Shown here: positions 49,901-62,400 of the stretch, one piece after another
Layout: every line of letters begins with the position of its first letter
How positions within the stretch are numbered: the first letter of the stretch is position 1
NCBI RefSeq assembly: GCF_050948215.1
Contig: NC_135151.1
Span: 23,744,720 to 23,808,719, forward strand
Source of the DNA: Halictus rubicundus
Taxonomy: Eukaryota; Arthropoda; Insecta; Hymenoptera; Halictidae
Reading direction: 5' to 3'
DNA length: 64,000 bases
Program-made: the position numbers and the translations under genes
The notes under the pieces: model-generated
Databases searched by the model: none
What the model was told of the DNA's origin: nothing
What the model saw: the letters and a program-made list of their open reading frames with translations, nothing else

Positions 49901-50356
49901 ACTACAGTTTTTCCGATCGCTAATAACTGTTATCGATGACAGAATTTCTTTTTGGTTACGAATTACGTATATACTTTCGATAACGAGAATTGTTTTCGAT
50001 TAGGAATAACCATTATCACTGATGAGAATTACTTTTTTGATTACGTTTCGGTCACTTCCAATCATCTCGTGTTTTCTAACGATGTAACATGAATTTACAT
50101 GTTTTTAAATGAAAGTAATATGAAAGCAATCAGTGATAATTATGTATTTCATTATCTACCGTGTATAATCAAAATTAAGTTTTACAAATAATAATTTATG
50201 TAAATTATTTTCAGAGCCGAGAATGCTGTGCAGCGGTACCTGCGTCACCAATTGCAGCAAGCTTTGCTAAATGCACATCTTTTTCACTCGAATATGCCAT
50301 TGTTTCGGTCTGTATTTCGACACACTTTTCTTTCTAGTTCAGTCAGTTCGTTTTAA
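40016..50356 (+). CDS. Speculative two-exon small gene
   Basis: An ATG at 40016 opens MTPGIHLAPDIEKITC and SMKARRRLPDAAGHEDDT, ending at donor GTAAATG (40122). An acceptor TATTTTCAG ends at 50214. The next exon joins in the matching phase to give AENAVQRYLRHQLQQALLNA and 26 more residues before TAA at 50354-50356. AATAAA follows near 50552. The product would be about 82 residues, with a basic N-terminal half and a Gln/Leu-rich amphipathic helix; no signal peptide and no known family. Two other frames of the second exon are also open for 17 or more codons, and the 10 kb intron is unproven. Treat as a hypothesis. Confidence 0.2.
42389..42413. repeat. (GA)n(GT)n microsatellite
   Basis: About eight GA units followed by GT units. 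Confidence 0.9.
43883..43929. repeat. (CT)n microsatellite
   Basis: About 23 CT units in non-coding DNA. Confidence 0.95.
45609..46140. repeat. Three-copy degenerate tandem repeat
   Basis: Copies begin at about 45609, 45790 and 46010. Each has a first block like GCGATTCGTCGCATWGCCTC (diverged in copy 3), most with a following TGTACCCGCG, and a second block like CTCGAATGCCGATCATTC 50-70 bases later. Periods are about 184 and 222 bases. On the - strand the blocks translate to similar peptides (IGIRAW; NRGNATNRNY; NGGHAMNQNY). No known element or gene was recognised. Confidence 0.7.
47234..47609. mobile_element. Foldback MITE with TA target duplication
   Basis: A 376-bp element flanked by TA on both sides (47232-47233 and 47610-47611). 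The 31-base terminal inverted repeats begin CAGGGTGTCCCAAAAATG and differ at only two bases. Inverted homology extends further inward: AGTAACTTTTT, CTCCGCG, AGGAGTT and GAACGCGG occur in order in both arms, so the arms span about 150 bases each. It has no transposase. TA duplication and ends suggest mobilisation by a Tc1/mariner-superfamily enzyme; the specific family is not established. Confidence 0.85.
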
Positions 50357-50418
50357 AAGATAGAAATTCTATAATTCAGTTTACACCGTGTGTAGATACT
50401 CGTTATTAATGATATTAT

Positions 50419-50422
<4 letters not shown>

Positions 50423-50449
<27 letters not shown>
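50423..50449. repeat. Poly(A) tract
   Basis: 27 consecutive A residues, 66 bases after the speculative exon stop at 50356. It is genomically encoded and could be a retroposition scar or simple slippage. Confidence 0.9.
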
Positions 50450-51367
50450 TGATGATTGACTCTGTACCTACATATAATGTAGCTCAACTATAGCGAGATA
50501 CAGAAAGTCTTTATGTTCTTCGTTTCTTCTGCCGAAACTATTCCAATTGCAAATAAAGGACTGTAACCATAAGCACGGTATAAATAATCTGAGCAATAAA
50601 TCGAGTAATGTTAACCATTTCAGCAGTGTACACTAAGGCGTAAACTTTGAACGCAAGCATTCGCGAGCTACCAATACACTTGTAACTTCTTTCGGCAGAT
50701 CCTTGAACGAACGGTACCGCAGAGAACTAGTTTTTCCTTAACAATCGGTTCCTTCGTTCTCGGCCTTACACTCCCGGTTAAACAAATGCAACGTAACACC
50801 ACGCTGTAGCATCGCGACTCGAAGGTTCTCGGCACAGTCCGGCTAGCATCTTCGCGGCAATTTCTTCATTCCATGTTTTTTGCTAATCGTCTGCGAAGCG
50901 AGTGAAAAATTATATAGCGCCTCGGCAGGCTGGCAGACTCGATGAACCGGATACCGTTGATCAGAGAATGGAATTACTGTAATCAAGTTTCCCCCGCGAT
51001 CTTTTATTTTCCGTTAACAAGATATCGAACAACTGGTGCTGGCCTTGAGATATTTCCGATATTCTCGTTTATTGGATCCAGCGTTGCGGCGGAGAAGCAC
51101 GAGGGCCAAGAAATCGCGAGGAGGGGAACGTCACCGCGACCAGGAGAACCATAGAACCATGATCGTGAACGTTCGGCAGGGTTCACTGGATCATTGTCCC
51201 GTCGAGCGACTTTAATGAGCGCGTAGGACATGCGCCGGAATCCGAGAGTCCGTTCTTAACGAACGAGATTGAATCGGTGTTCAGACATCTCTCTGTGTGC
51301 GTAGCTGCACGATTCCCGTCTGACGTTATCATCCTTCATTTTCCAGGTAAGGCAACAGGAAGAAATA

Positions 51368-51407
51368 GGGACGAACAGGGACGAAGAGGGACGAAGAGGG
51401 ACGAAAC
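51368..51407. repeat. 10-bp tandem repeat (GGGACGAAGA)
   Basis: Four units with minor changes. Confidence 0.85.
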
Positions 51408-52149
51408 GCAGACACGGTGATCGTGTGTTTGAAACGCGTCCAACGTTCGATCATGATAAACGACGCGACGCGACTCGACGCGACGTATCGATCAAAGGCC
51501 GCAGACTCCTTTCTGTATTTTTCTCTCTCTCTCTCCCTCCCTTTTTCTCTCTCCCCTTTTCTCTCTCCCGATCGATCGATCGATCGTTCTTCCGACGAAG
51601 CCAAAGAACCATGGTTTTGTTTCCGCAATTCTTTCCGACCGTTTCACAAGTTACGGGCCTCGTTACCGCCTTTCTTTTCCTCGTCGATTATAAAAAAGAA
51701 AAAAGAGGAACGAACGGCTAGAAAAAGGACAGAATGTCGAAAGAACGCGGATCGAGGAACCGCGACACCGCTCGTTTCGTGTTCTGCGGTGAACGGTAAC
51801 GGTGATCAACGGCGGACACTAAAGTCTCCCAGTTGATCGGTAGGCATCCGATTATGGGATTTAATGCCGGCACAATACCGACCGAATGGTAAATAATTTC
51901 TCTGGCGGGTGTCTAACGGGAATGCGAAGCCGAGGCCGACCGATAATTTCGCGAGTCGAGGCTCTCACGGCCATCGCCTCTTCGGTTTTCCTTCGGAACG
52001 TCATGAAATGCAAATGTATTCCAGGCGCAGGCCAGCCCTTCGCATCGCCACCCCTCGTTAACGTCGACCCTCGTTCTTAACCAATTTCTGCTTATTACGC
52101 GAAAAGCGAGCGCGGCTCGAGTAGCTTTCGCAAGCTACGTGTCCGTGTG

Positions 52150-52189
52150 TCTACGTGTCTACGTGTCTACGTGTCTACGTGTCTACGTG
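52150..52189. repeat. 8-bp tandem repeat (TCTACGTG)
   Basis: About five perfect units; the ACGT core recurs in each. Confidence 0.9.
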
Positions 52190-54163
52190 CATGCGTTAGC
52201 TGTGCGCGCGCTCTCGTACACGTACCTCGTTAGCAAAACTATTTTTGTTATCCCGTTCCGCGTTCCGGAAACGACACTTTCTCGTCGTGGAAACAGCAGT
52301 ATCGATCGCTCCGTTCGATCCGCCCAGTAAATCTCGATGCATCGAGTGCACCAGGAATAGATTCAACTGCACGTTGTCTGTAACGTTTCGTCATGTCCAA
52401 TTTAACATTACTAGAAAAATAGAGGTTCAAACCTTTTTCGTCATATCTCACAACTAAAACACATTAAAGAATACATGTTTTTGATACGATTTACAAAGAC
52501 TAAGGTTAAACAGAAATTTATTTCTTGTATCGTTAGTTCTAATTGAAACTAAGGTACAAGATTAATGAATTTTATTAATTTATTATTATTAATTAATTAA
52601 TTGCATTTTAGCAGATGTTCCGCTAGATGTCGGCGTTGTGTACTTTATTCCCCACGGCGGACAGCAAATACGCGTGGATGTTATAAAAGAAAAAATTCAA
52701 TAAACCAAATTTTAGTGGAATCGAAAATTTAGTGTGCCTATAGTTTTCGAAGCCGCTGTATGTATAAGGCTAAAGGTTACGAAATCCCGGATCGTGTGTC
52801 TCCCTTCTGGGAAACAGATTTACGTATTCCAAAGTGTAGCGAAGTGATTATTTGGAACCGTTCTCGTTAGCGATGCCCAGGAATGGCGTTAACTTTCTCG
52901 ACCACCGAATAAAATGCGGATCAACGAGGATCGATTTCCCCTCGGTGGTTGAGAAATTAATCGAGGCAAAAATCGGCGCATTTTGTCCGGTTTCTCCTCG
53001 CCCGACCATCCGTACACGTCTCGACGATTATCGCGTGCCACGCTCGATTCCACTCCGACCACGGCCGCGGCCCGACCGGGCCAGCTGGCGAGAAAGAATC
53101 GCAATGTAACGGGGCTATCGCCGTGTCATTGACCATTCCTGTCTTTCGGCTTATGAAACCGAGAAGATTCACTTTCACGCGGTGGAAAGTAACGCGTCAC
53201 GGCGGATCCGTATCTCCGTGTTAATTTTTATTGCGCCGCGCCGTCGACACTTAAATAATTAAGAGCGAGAAGCGTGCGGCGTTAAAAAGAAGCGACGTTA
53301 CGCGACCGAGATCATTTGTTACGTGCGAAATTGTCGTGCGTGTCTCTCGATGTTCCTCGGATTACACTCGAAGATTTAAAGTCATACTTGGCAATCAAAA
53401 AGTTGAAAGAAAGCTTGTACGAGTCCTATCCAAATTGCAAAATTAGACACTTCCTTCCTCCTTTGAAAGGATCACTTTTCTATTGTTCGGTGCAGTAATT
53501 TCAGCGGAGAGTAGAGCGTTAAGATAGGAGAGCACCGGAAAATGTAGTAGACTTATTAGGCAGAGAATTGCTTTGAAATCTTTTTTCTACAGTTTTACAA
53601 AATAATACGCAACTCTAAAACTGAGTCATACTATGCGAGGGCCAAATCTTTAATTAGTTCTATATTAACATAGATTGTGTACTTTGAAATCGTGAGACTT
53701 TCTCGAGTTCTCAAGCGACAGTAAAAATGACTTGAAAAACACTAAAGAAAAAGTTTTCAATGATAATTAAATCTTTCATCTGAAACAACCAAGAACGGTT
53801 GATTACGAAGTACAGAGTGCGTCGGCTAATTTCCAGGCGTAATTCATCATTAATTTTGCGCAGCAGACGGTTTTTTAACGCGAGCAACCCTATGGTAGGT
53901 CTCATTACTCACATCTCGATGTTTCGATCCCTTGTTCCCACTGGCACGCGTATACGATACAATTTCGCAGATACTGTCAAAAACCATAAATCTTCGGGTG
54001 ACAGAGCCAAACGCCCTCGTATATATATTTTTCCAACATCAGCGAAGGATCATATGTATTGCGGCGGAGATAAGATCGGCGGCGGTCGCCGGTGATCAAT
54101 TAGACCAGAAAACCAATAAATCCTTCGAGTCCATCCTCCGGCTAGAAATTCTCTTATTTCGTT

Positions 54164-54164
<1 letters not shown>

Positions 54165-54239
<75 letters not shown>
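54165..54239. repeat. (CT)n(CA)n compound microsatellite
   Basis: About 31 CT units followed by about six CA units. Confidence 0.95.
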
Positions 54240-56334
54240 CGCCGCCGGCCATCGTCGGTGAGAATACGGACCCGGCGATCATTGACATATGGTGGCCCGC
54301 CGTAAAAGTAACCGCGAGGAAGCACGTGAGCGAGCAAGAAACGCTCGCGCACTTCATGGAGGACGATGTGTGTCAGCGGGTCAGTGACATCCATTAGTCG
54401 AACGAGCAAACTTCGGTGCTTAGCTACCGGTTCGCGGCCTTGCAACGTTCACCTAATTGAGGTACAAACGTGCCCGTGACTCGAATCGCCCTTATCGATT
54501 AATTCCAGCCGCCACCGCCGCGCCGCACCACGGCGATTAACATTCATTTCTTTCCGCGCGGTAACAACTTCTTCCCGGGAAAGATCGACCGAGTTAACCC
54601 CTTTGGCCGACACTTTCTTCGCATCCGTTCTGCGGACACGGTAATGTCTCGATACACAGTGACAAGCAAACGTGTGTACGTAAACTGCTTCTCTCATAAA
54701 AATGAGCATACCAATTCTTTCATCGATTCATTTCGAACAATGGTAAGAGTTATCTTTTACAAATTTTTTATTGGAGCCTGTAGCGAAAATTTAAAAAATA
54801 CGAAAGAGTTATAAACGATGGAAAACGATGAAAATTACAGTTTTTCACGATTTTCAGTGTATTTTTCAGTCCGTTTTAGTCGATTATTCGACAATTTTCA
54901 CCATTTTGAATCGTTTATAATTCATAAAGCATTTAATCAATTTCGATGATATTTTCAGCATGTACACATAACGGATACGAATCTGGAAAACATTTTTTAA
55001 TAAAAAAAGAGGAAAGAACAAAAGAGAAGAAAGTAAAATAAAAGAAAAGAAAAGAAAAGAAAAAAGAAACGCTGTCAACATCCGCAACGTTCCCAGGTTA
55101 TTCGAATTGGACAGATATAGAGCCCATTGCGACCGTTAACGATCGAAGGCGCACTTTCGTTTAAATACGGACCACGTGTGCGCTTTCGCAAAACATATGG
55201 CGGGCGCGAGAGTCCGCGACGACATGACAGTTGCGGCGGCAACGAATACGCTCGACTTTCCACGTTAATGGCGTGTCATTAAAAGCCGGCAAAGAACCGC
55301 CCGCTTGAAATCGGCGCTATCGGGCCATACCGATATTTCTTGCCCGATAAGTCGACGGGAAAAGGAAAAAAAATATCTCGGTTTAATTACTTCGGACCGA
55401 TTCGATCGCGCGAACTGGCTATCTACGTAGTCGCGCTGCTAATTGCGATCGTTTTGCTCGCGGTCCGCTCGCGCAACGCTTTCTAAATCGGCTCGAACCG
55501 ACCGAAACGTCGCATCTCGCGGCTGACTGGCAAATTATGGATGCTTGTAGGCAGAAAGATCGCGGGAAACCCGCGATCGATCGATCTCTCGATCGATCCC
55601 CCGTCCAATCAGTTGCGGACACAGAGATACCCGCTCGGAGTTTCACCGGCGAGTCAGAAATTCTGATCGAAACAGTCTGACCGAGTTATTCGCAAGGTTT
55701 TCCGCAAAACCACAAATGATCTCCGTCATAACGCTTTCTATCGTTCGTCTCCCTTCGTCTGTCGGTGCCTCTGTCTTTCGGTTTGCCTCTCTTCTACGGC
55801 TATCAGAGAATTACTCGTATCGGCGTTTTCGACGGGCAAAAAGTCATTGCCGAGTGAAAGTTTGGACCTGCGGACGTTTCGTACGATTCCAACGACCGCC
55901 ACGGAGGAAACGTCGCGTCGCGTCGTTACGTTATCGAGTGTCTCTCGACTAGAATGAATCGACCGCCTCGGCAACCGCCGATCCTTTCCTTTATTTTTGT
56001 TCGACATATTATACGCGTTGCTCCGATGCGCACCGCACATTCGACGCGGCCGGCGCGGCGGCTGGCGGCCGGAGGTGCCCGCTGGAATTAATTGTTCGGA
56101 ACTACAGTTACCAGTGGAATCTGTGTCGGAACGCGGCATCATTTTTAACGCTCTAATATGGATCCTAGAACGACACTTATAAGTGGAATCCTTGACCGAT
56201 GGAACTTCCAGAACAAACGATTTTCGGTTATTAGAAACGGTCATCAAATAAGAGCTATAACATACAGTCAGCCGCAGAAGTTTAAAAACGCTTCAATAAC
56301 GAATAACTTTTATAAAAGTTGTTCAAACGGCTTG

Positions 56335-56336
<2 letters not shown>

Positions 56337-56385
<49 letters not shown>
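56337..56385. repeat. Poly(T) tract
   Basis: 49 consecutive T residues. It lies in an A/T-rich repeat-like segment beginning TACAGTCAGCCGCAGAAG at 56264. Confidence 0.95.
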
Positions 56386-56386
<1 letters not shown>

Positions 56387-56649
56387 GATATGTTAGAAGG
56401 ATGAGTATACCAGTTAATTTATAGAAAAAGTAATTAAAAATTAAAATTGGTCATTTAAAATTGGTCAGTTGGAAATTTCCAAGAAATATGTAATGGTTAT
56501 GATTTTGAACTTTTTTATCTGCGCCTATAATAAAAATTTGTAATATGCCTTTTGTAGATGTAAGTAAGTCATATGCACGCACAAAGTTTCATCGAAATCG
56601 ATCAAGGTTGCTATGAGCAATAGATAATTAAAAATGGAAAAAATTGTAA

Positions 56650-56745
56650 GAAACTGCGATTTAGATCAATCGCATGCCCAAAATTCAAAGATTCTTACGT
56701 CTTTCAATGGCTATACCTTTCCTATGCGTCAACCGATTTCCTTTT
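56650..56745 (+). repeat. Diverged dispersed repeat, copy B
   Basis: Same ordered blocks as 30445-30540, including CAAAGATTCTTA and ATGCGTCAACCGATTTC. The surrounding segment (about 56264-56800) is A/T-rich and may be the rest of the element. Confidence 0.5.
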
Positions 56746-57262
56746 TTTTTTTTTTTTGCTTCATCGAAACACGTTTACACAAAATCAAATGATTTTGATT
56801 ATGTTGATTGCAAATAAAATTTTCACGATACTACTGATTTTGGTACGGAGGCTAGCTTGGCTTGTATATCAAGGAAGCGTGAAAATTTTAATGTGTTTAA
56901 AAAAGTAGAGTACGAATTCCTCCTAACGGTTCAACATTAAGAACATTAATTAACTATTCATTTGTGTGGTCTTACTATCACCTTGTTCACCGTAATTCAT
57001 GCGCACTAAAGAATTCGGTAATCTTGTATAAATAAATAAATTATTTCTATCGTTGACCAGTTTACGAATGCAGTAGAACTACATTTCACTGCGTACAGTT
57101 CACTAGCTGTTTCCACCAGCTGCTCCAATTACTTTTGATATTAGAGACCAACGTCCGGAAAATAACATAACATCGCCTATAAATTAAGGATTTCTTTTCT
57201 TTTTGTCTAGTTTACTGTGAAATTAAAACAGTGTGTATCAGATAAAACCACATGGAGGTGTA

Positions 57263-57400
57263 CAGTGGCTCGTGGAAGTAGTCGAACGTTTGCTATTAGA
57301 ACTTGAAACGAATAAAATGTTGGACTTGAGATTCGCAAATAATATTGTAACTACTATAAAATACACGTATCAAGATTACATGAGTATGTCGAAGATACGC
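57263..57400. mobile_element. Possible Tc1/mariner-type terminal end
   Basis: TA (57261-57262) is followed by CAGTGGCTCGTGGAAGTAGT, resembling terminal repeats of insect Tc1-type elements that begin CAGTGGCTC. An opposing end was not found, so the element is truncated or too diverged. Confidence 0.3.
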
Positions 57401-59225
57401 GTGCCGCACCAGCAGGAGTCTCAGAGGGGCAATCGGTTCTTGCGGTATCTATCGAGCCGGGAACTCGGGCAACAAGGCACAACACATTCGACGTAGTAAT
57501 CAACAAACACTTTTATTTCCGTATTTACAAACTGAACTTGTTTACTTGACCCTCTCCGTTAATCCAAGTAGGAGGGTGAGGGTTGTCTCGCGGTGTCCTG
57601 AGGGCTGAGGGTCCTTGTGCGTAAGGGAAAAAAACAAAAGTGCCACATGTTTGCGAATTCTCCGACGTAATCCGTGTATAAAATTTGGACAAAACCGATA
57701 GTATGTATTTGTAAAAGATTTAGACTGCAGATTTGATGCATTTACAACAAAAATGAATGGGTCAAATATAAAAATCTAAATTTTTTCTGAAAATTCTACT
57801 AAAACGTGTTGATTTTTTAAACATAATTTTGTACATGCAAATTTTCTTTAAACAACATACCTCTTAGTATTTGGCCGTTCAAAGGTATGTAATCCCTCGG
57901 CGCGTGCAAACATGCGACACAACAAAATCTGTTGACGTCAGAAACGAAGAAATACATACGGTGAGTCGGTATTTTCTTCGGGACGTTAATTAAAGCAATA
58001 TTACGCACACGGAGAGCGGTGAATATTTGCCAACGGATCGAATGGCTTAACTGGAAGTGATCCCCGACTACGTTATAAAATGAACGGGAACTAGAGTCTC
58101 CTTTTACGTCTAACGGCAGACGGATCTTAATTTAAGCACGAACCAGCTCTGTTTTCTCTGGGCCCTCTTATATGGAGAGGAAAGTTCCAGGCGTCAATTC
58201 GTTGATCCAACTTCTTCTAGCTAGAACGTGTATACGTAATCCGAACGAGGTAGACATTCGCGTACCCCGAAGAGGTTGCATAACACAACGTGTGTTACGC
58301 GAAACGACGATGCTCGGTAATAATCGAGAGGAAGGGGCGTTGATACGCGATGCAATCGCGAGAATTCGATTGAACATCGAGTTCCAGGCCCGTTCTCAAG
58401 ATCAACGACCTCGTTTCGTGACATAACTTCACCTTGCAGGCTCGCCTTATTGTATATCGATAATCATTAATCTACTAAACAGGCCGCGCTTCCCGATCAT
58501 AAGCAGCTGTCTAGTCAAATTAAATGCGAACGATCGCTCGTCTAACTCTATTTGATCTCCGCGTCTATAAATTAAAACGATCTTCGCGTCCGCACAATTC
58601 ATTTCTCAGATGCCATTGCCCCTTGCTTCCAGATTTCCGATTCTTTCCACTAGAAGAAAATTGTAGAGCCAGATAGGCATTATTCAATTTATTATATACA
58701 TTAAACATTACTGTGTAATTACTGTCTTCCGGTCTTGTTGTTAACCACAAATTGCTGGTGGCCAACTTTCATCGATTACACGTCAGACAATGGATGTACT
58801 GGACAATGTCGATTTCAATGTTATGTTAGAAAACGTACAAGTATTTTTACAACAAAATGTAATACACATAAGAGTATAAATAACAACTATGTAAAAGAAG
58901 AAGAACTTTATCTAGATTTGGTTAACGGAAGGATGCTGATCGCAATGAAAAATAAAATTAGATCGATATCTAATATATCGCAAATGTAAATTGCAATCTG
59001 CATGCTTTTGAACCATTTCTTAAGAATTTCTTGCAACGGATTTAGTTTACACGCCTCTAAGCTCATTTTCGTTCCAGGAGCTGTTGCATCTTATTAGAAC
59101 ATCGCAGACGTACAAAGAAACAGAAAAGTCGGTTGACAGTTACGAAGCAAATCGATGATCAGGATCACTTAATCGTGTAATCTTTGCAGTGTATCTTGTA
59201 CGCCTTATCGTTCAGCATCGAGCGA

Positions 59226-59268
<43 letters not shown>
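59226..59268. repeat. (GA)n microsatellite
   Basis: About 21 GA units. Confidence 0.95.
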
Positions 59269-59270
<2 letters not shown>

Positions 59271-59430
59271 TGCGCGTTAATGTTACGACGTCATTGGACA
59301 CGTAAAGATCGCGGGTACCTGCGACTTTCTCGTAAAAGAGAACACGGCTGTTTACACTCGTGGATCATAAACAGTTAGCGTAGGAAAGGTGTGAGCCGAC
59401 CTTTGCCAGCGCTGATTGCGACGAAAACAT

Positions 59431-59454
59431 AGGCAGGCAGGCAGGCAGGCAGGC
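59431..59454. repeat. (GGCA)n tetranucleotide tract
   Basis: Six AGGC/GGCA units. Confidence 0.9.
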
Positions 59455-62400
59455 ACTCCACTTCGGTAAATTCAGCGAACCGTGTGACTGTCGACCTCCT
59501 TTTCCGTTCCTTTAATTACCGAAGGCCTTTAACTCAGCAGAGCAGCAATAAGATAGCTCCATTTTTTTTCCTTTTTTCTTTTCTTGTCGAGCTTGGCCGG
59601 AACAAAAGAGAACATCGCAAGATTTTCCGTGGAACCATAATAGACCCAGCCCCTCGGGTCGCTTTCTACTCGCCGTGATTTTAGCCATCGTTCGCGGTTA
59701 GGCGAACGGGTGAGCGGTTAACGATGCGTTATCATCGACAGATTGGCCCATCGCATCGATGAAATAACCGACGACCTGCCGCCGCCTCATCCGTACGTGC
59801 AAACGACAATTCTATTCCGTTAATGTTAGTTGTGGCAACGTAACGAGCGAGCGAACATTTTTAAATGACCTTTCCCATGACACAAGTGCGCGTACCTTGC
59901 ATCAACCTGTGGATAAATGATCGAAGCCTATGTCGGTGTGTGCACTCTCACTCGCGTTCCAGGGCGAGAGACAGGATCGTGACTCGTCTCAAAAACAATT
60001 TATCGACGATTATTACTATTTTTGCTATCGAAAAACAATTTTTCTCAGATTACTATCATGTTGACAAACATGGCGACGTCACTTGGTTAGTTCGAAGCTT
60101 GAAATACCATGCAACAAAGGATTAAGCAACCGAGCATTCGTAGGATATACATATATTTCTTAAATTGAAATATCACAGCGTAAAGATTTGGATTTGATTC
60201 ACACTTTTCTTAACTTTATAGAACTAACTTGTTCCATTCGCTTTCTGCTTTCCCTTTATTCTTTGATCTTGGGCGTAATTTATTACCCATCCTCGCTATG
60301 TTCTATTTAGTCTATATTCTTGATCATTACTACCTCATTCTTGTTTACAATAATTTTGCATATTTTCCGCTTTCCTTTCCCAACATTCTGGGCCATTCTC
60401 CTCTCTTCCCACCCATTCTTTCACTTGCAACTTACTCGACGCTAACGGACCTATCTCTCTCACTGCAATCTCTTATCAAACACTGAAACGTTCCAAATAT
60501 TCGCATGAATCTTTCTCGTCAGGTGCAGAAATAAGTTCTTTCCTGCTAACCAACCGGTGTAGTGCTCTCAATGGGTATACAGTGATTTCTCTGTATGTAT
60601 ATGTCGCCAAGACCTGGGTGATAAATGACGCGGAATTATTTCCACTTCCCGCGGGGTATACACCCAGTGTATGTCTCCTGGACGATACACAACGCTGGCA
60701 TGACCGTGTTGTGTTGATATATATATATATTTTTTTTTTTTGAGAGAGAGAATTCACTGTATTCTCCTGCTGTTTTACAGCTTTGAATAGTTACCCCACA
60801 GTGTCCCACTTGATAACATTTCCGAGAAACAGATACTACGCATAATCTTCCGTGCAGATATTTACAGTTTCGCGTACAATATAATTGATATATACGAAAA
60901 TCCGGTGTCGTATGGAAACACAATGAAACGTACGATGTCCTATCTTTTTGCCCCAAACTGAATTTATTAGGTAGTGGACAGGTTTGTTTCCTCCCTCCTC
61001 GAGCAGGGATTGTCCTCCATGTTGAATTTCTCGGAAGGATTCTCGCGGCGAAGCCGAAACGACTAGCGATAGGAATCGAAGAATTGACGACTTTATTGTG
61101 GCCGAGCTAGAAACGGAAAAATGTTGCGGCATTCGCTTGGGAATACTTGATACGTACACTCTGACTCTGTGGAAAAGGGACGCGCATAGAAAGGACGAGA
61201 TGGGCGGGGAGAGGCGCGCGCTAGCGTATTTTGCTTCACTTCCACGAGAGGTTGGCCGCGACGTAACCGGCATGCGGCATCGCAATCCCTAATTATGCAA
61301 CCTTCTTCTTCGCCTTCGTCCCTCATCCTCTCTCGTATCTCCGCGATATTCTCTCGCCTAGCTCGCGGCAGCGTGAGGTTTCTCACGCACCTGAGTTTCC
61401 GAATGCCGAGCCCGAGCCCGACCGATTCACGGTGCCATGCCGCGGTATTTCCAACGTTTTGCGCGCTGTTTAGCGCCTCGTTACTGCACCCGTCGCAATC
61501 TAACTGCGAAGGACATTATTTCACAGCTTGTTAGATACTTTCCATTCCACCGTTTGTCATCCTCCGCGCCCGTACACGCTTCGTCGGAAGAAACCAGGTG
61601 GAACCGGAAGAGGTTGATGCTGCGACCATGCGGGACACGAATCGTTGCTTATCCTTCGCATCTTCTCGTACCTGTTTCAAATCATCCTGCACGATTCTAT
61701 ATTCTTGAACCGCTTTAGAGAACATGGATGACCATTTCGGAACAAGTTTTGATCGATTTCAACATCGCTACAGATGTCCTATGGTGAACCGAAAAACTTC
61801 TAGCAGCATTTTCGATGCAACCCCAGACAACACTAATGTAGTGATATACGGTATATTTCACGCTATCGTTCTTTTCCGTTCATCGGGGCACAAAGTCTTC
61901 TTCGAAAAACCATTGATCTCGGGGAACGTTCGATAAAAGGTATCATTCTTGAAATTACACCTACTAATTTTGGCGAATTTGATTCACCATCAGCGGTGGC
62001 GAATATTTGGCGAAATAAATGTTTCCAATACTATTTAATATTTTAGATTTTATTTGGCTTAAAAAGATAGTACTCTGAATAAAGTATTTTTATTTTGAGA
62101 ATAAAAATAAAATCACTATTTAATCACTGTAAATAGTCAGAGAAATGTTGATATTCTACTTAGAATAAGACATCAGCGCATAAGTAAGGCAGATTCGCCC
62201 TACTTAAGGATTAAATAACCGGAAGCAGGCCCGAACCTCACGGACAGCACGCGGCCGCGTAAGAATAAAACTGACGTGACCCACGGATTAAGACGTTAGC
62301 CAATCAAGTGCCCCGCAGCCCTTCGATTTGTCTTCGGCAAAACAATTGTCCGGCATTCATTTGCGATTCGGCTTACGCGCGTGCAGGAACGAGACGATAA

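Larger units (their letters stand above)
50357..54160. other. Non-coding stretch
   Basis: No gene is recognised. It contains a 10-bp repeat GGGACGAAGA (51368-51407), CT-rich tracts with a CGAT tetranucleotide run near 51569-51585, and an 8-bp repeat TCTACGTG (about 52150-52189). Confidence 0.5.

Noticed and set aside
57233..57496. 87-codon + strand frame
   Set aside because: It begins at the probable transposon terminus CAGTGGCTC and has no transposase similarity.
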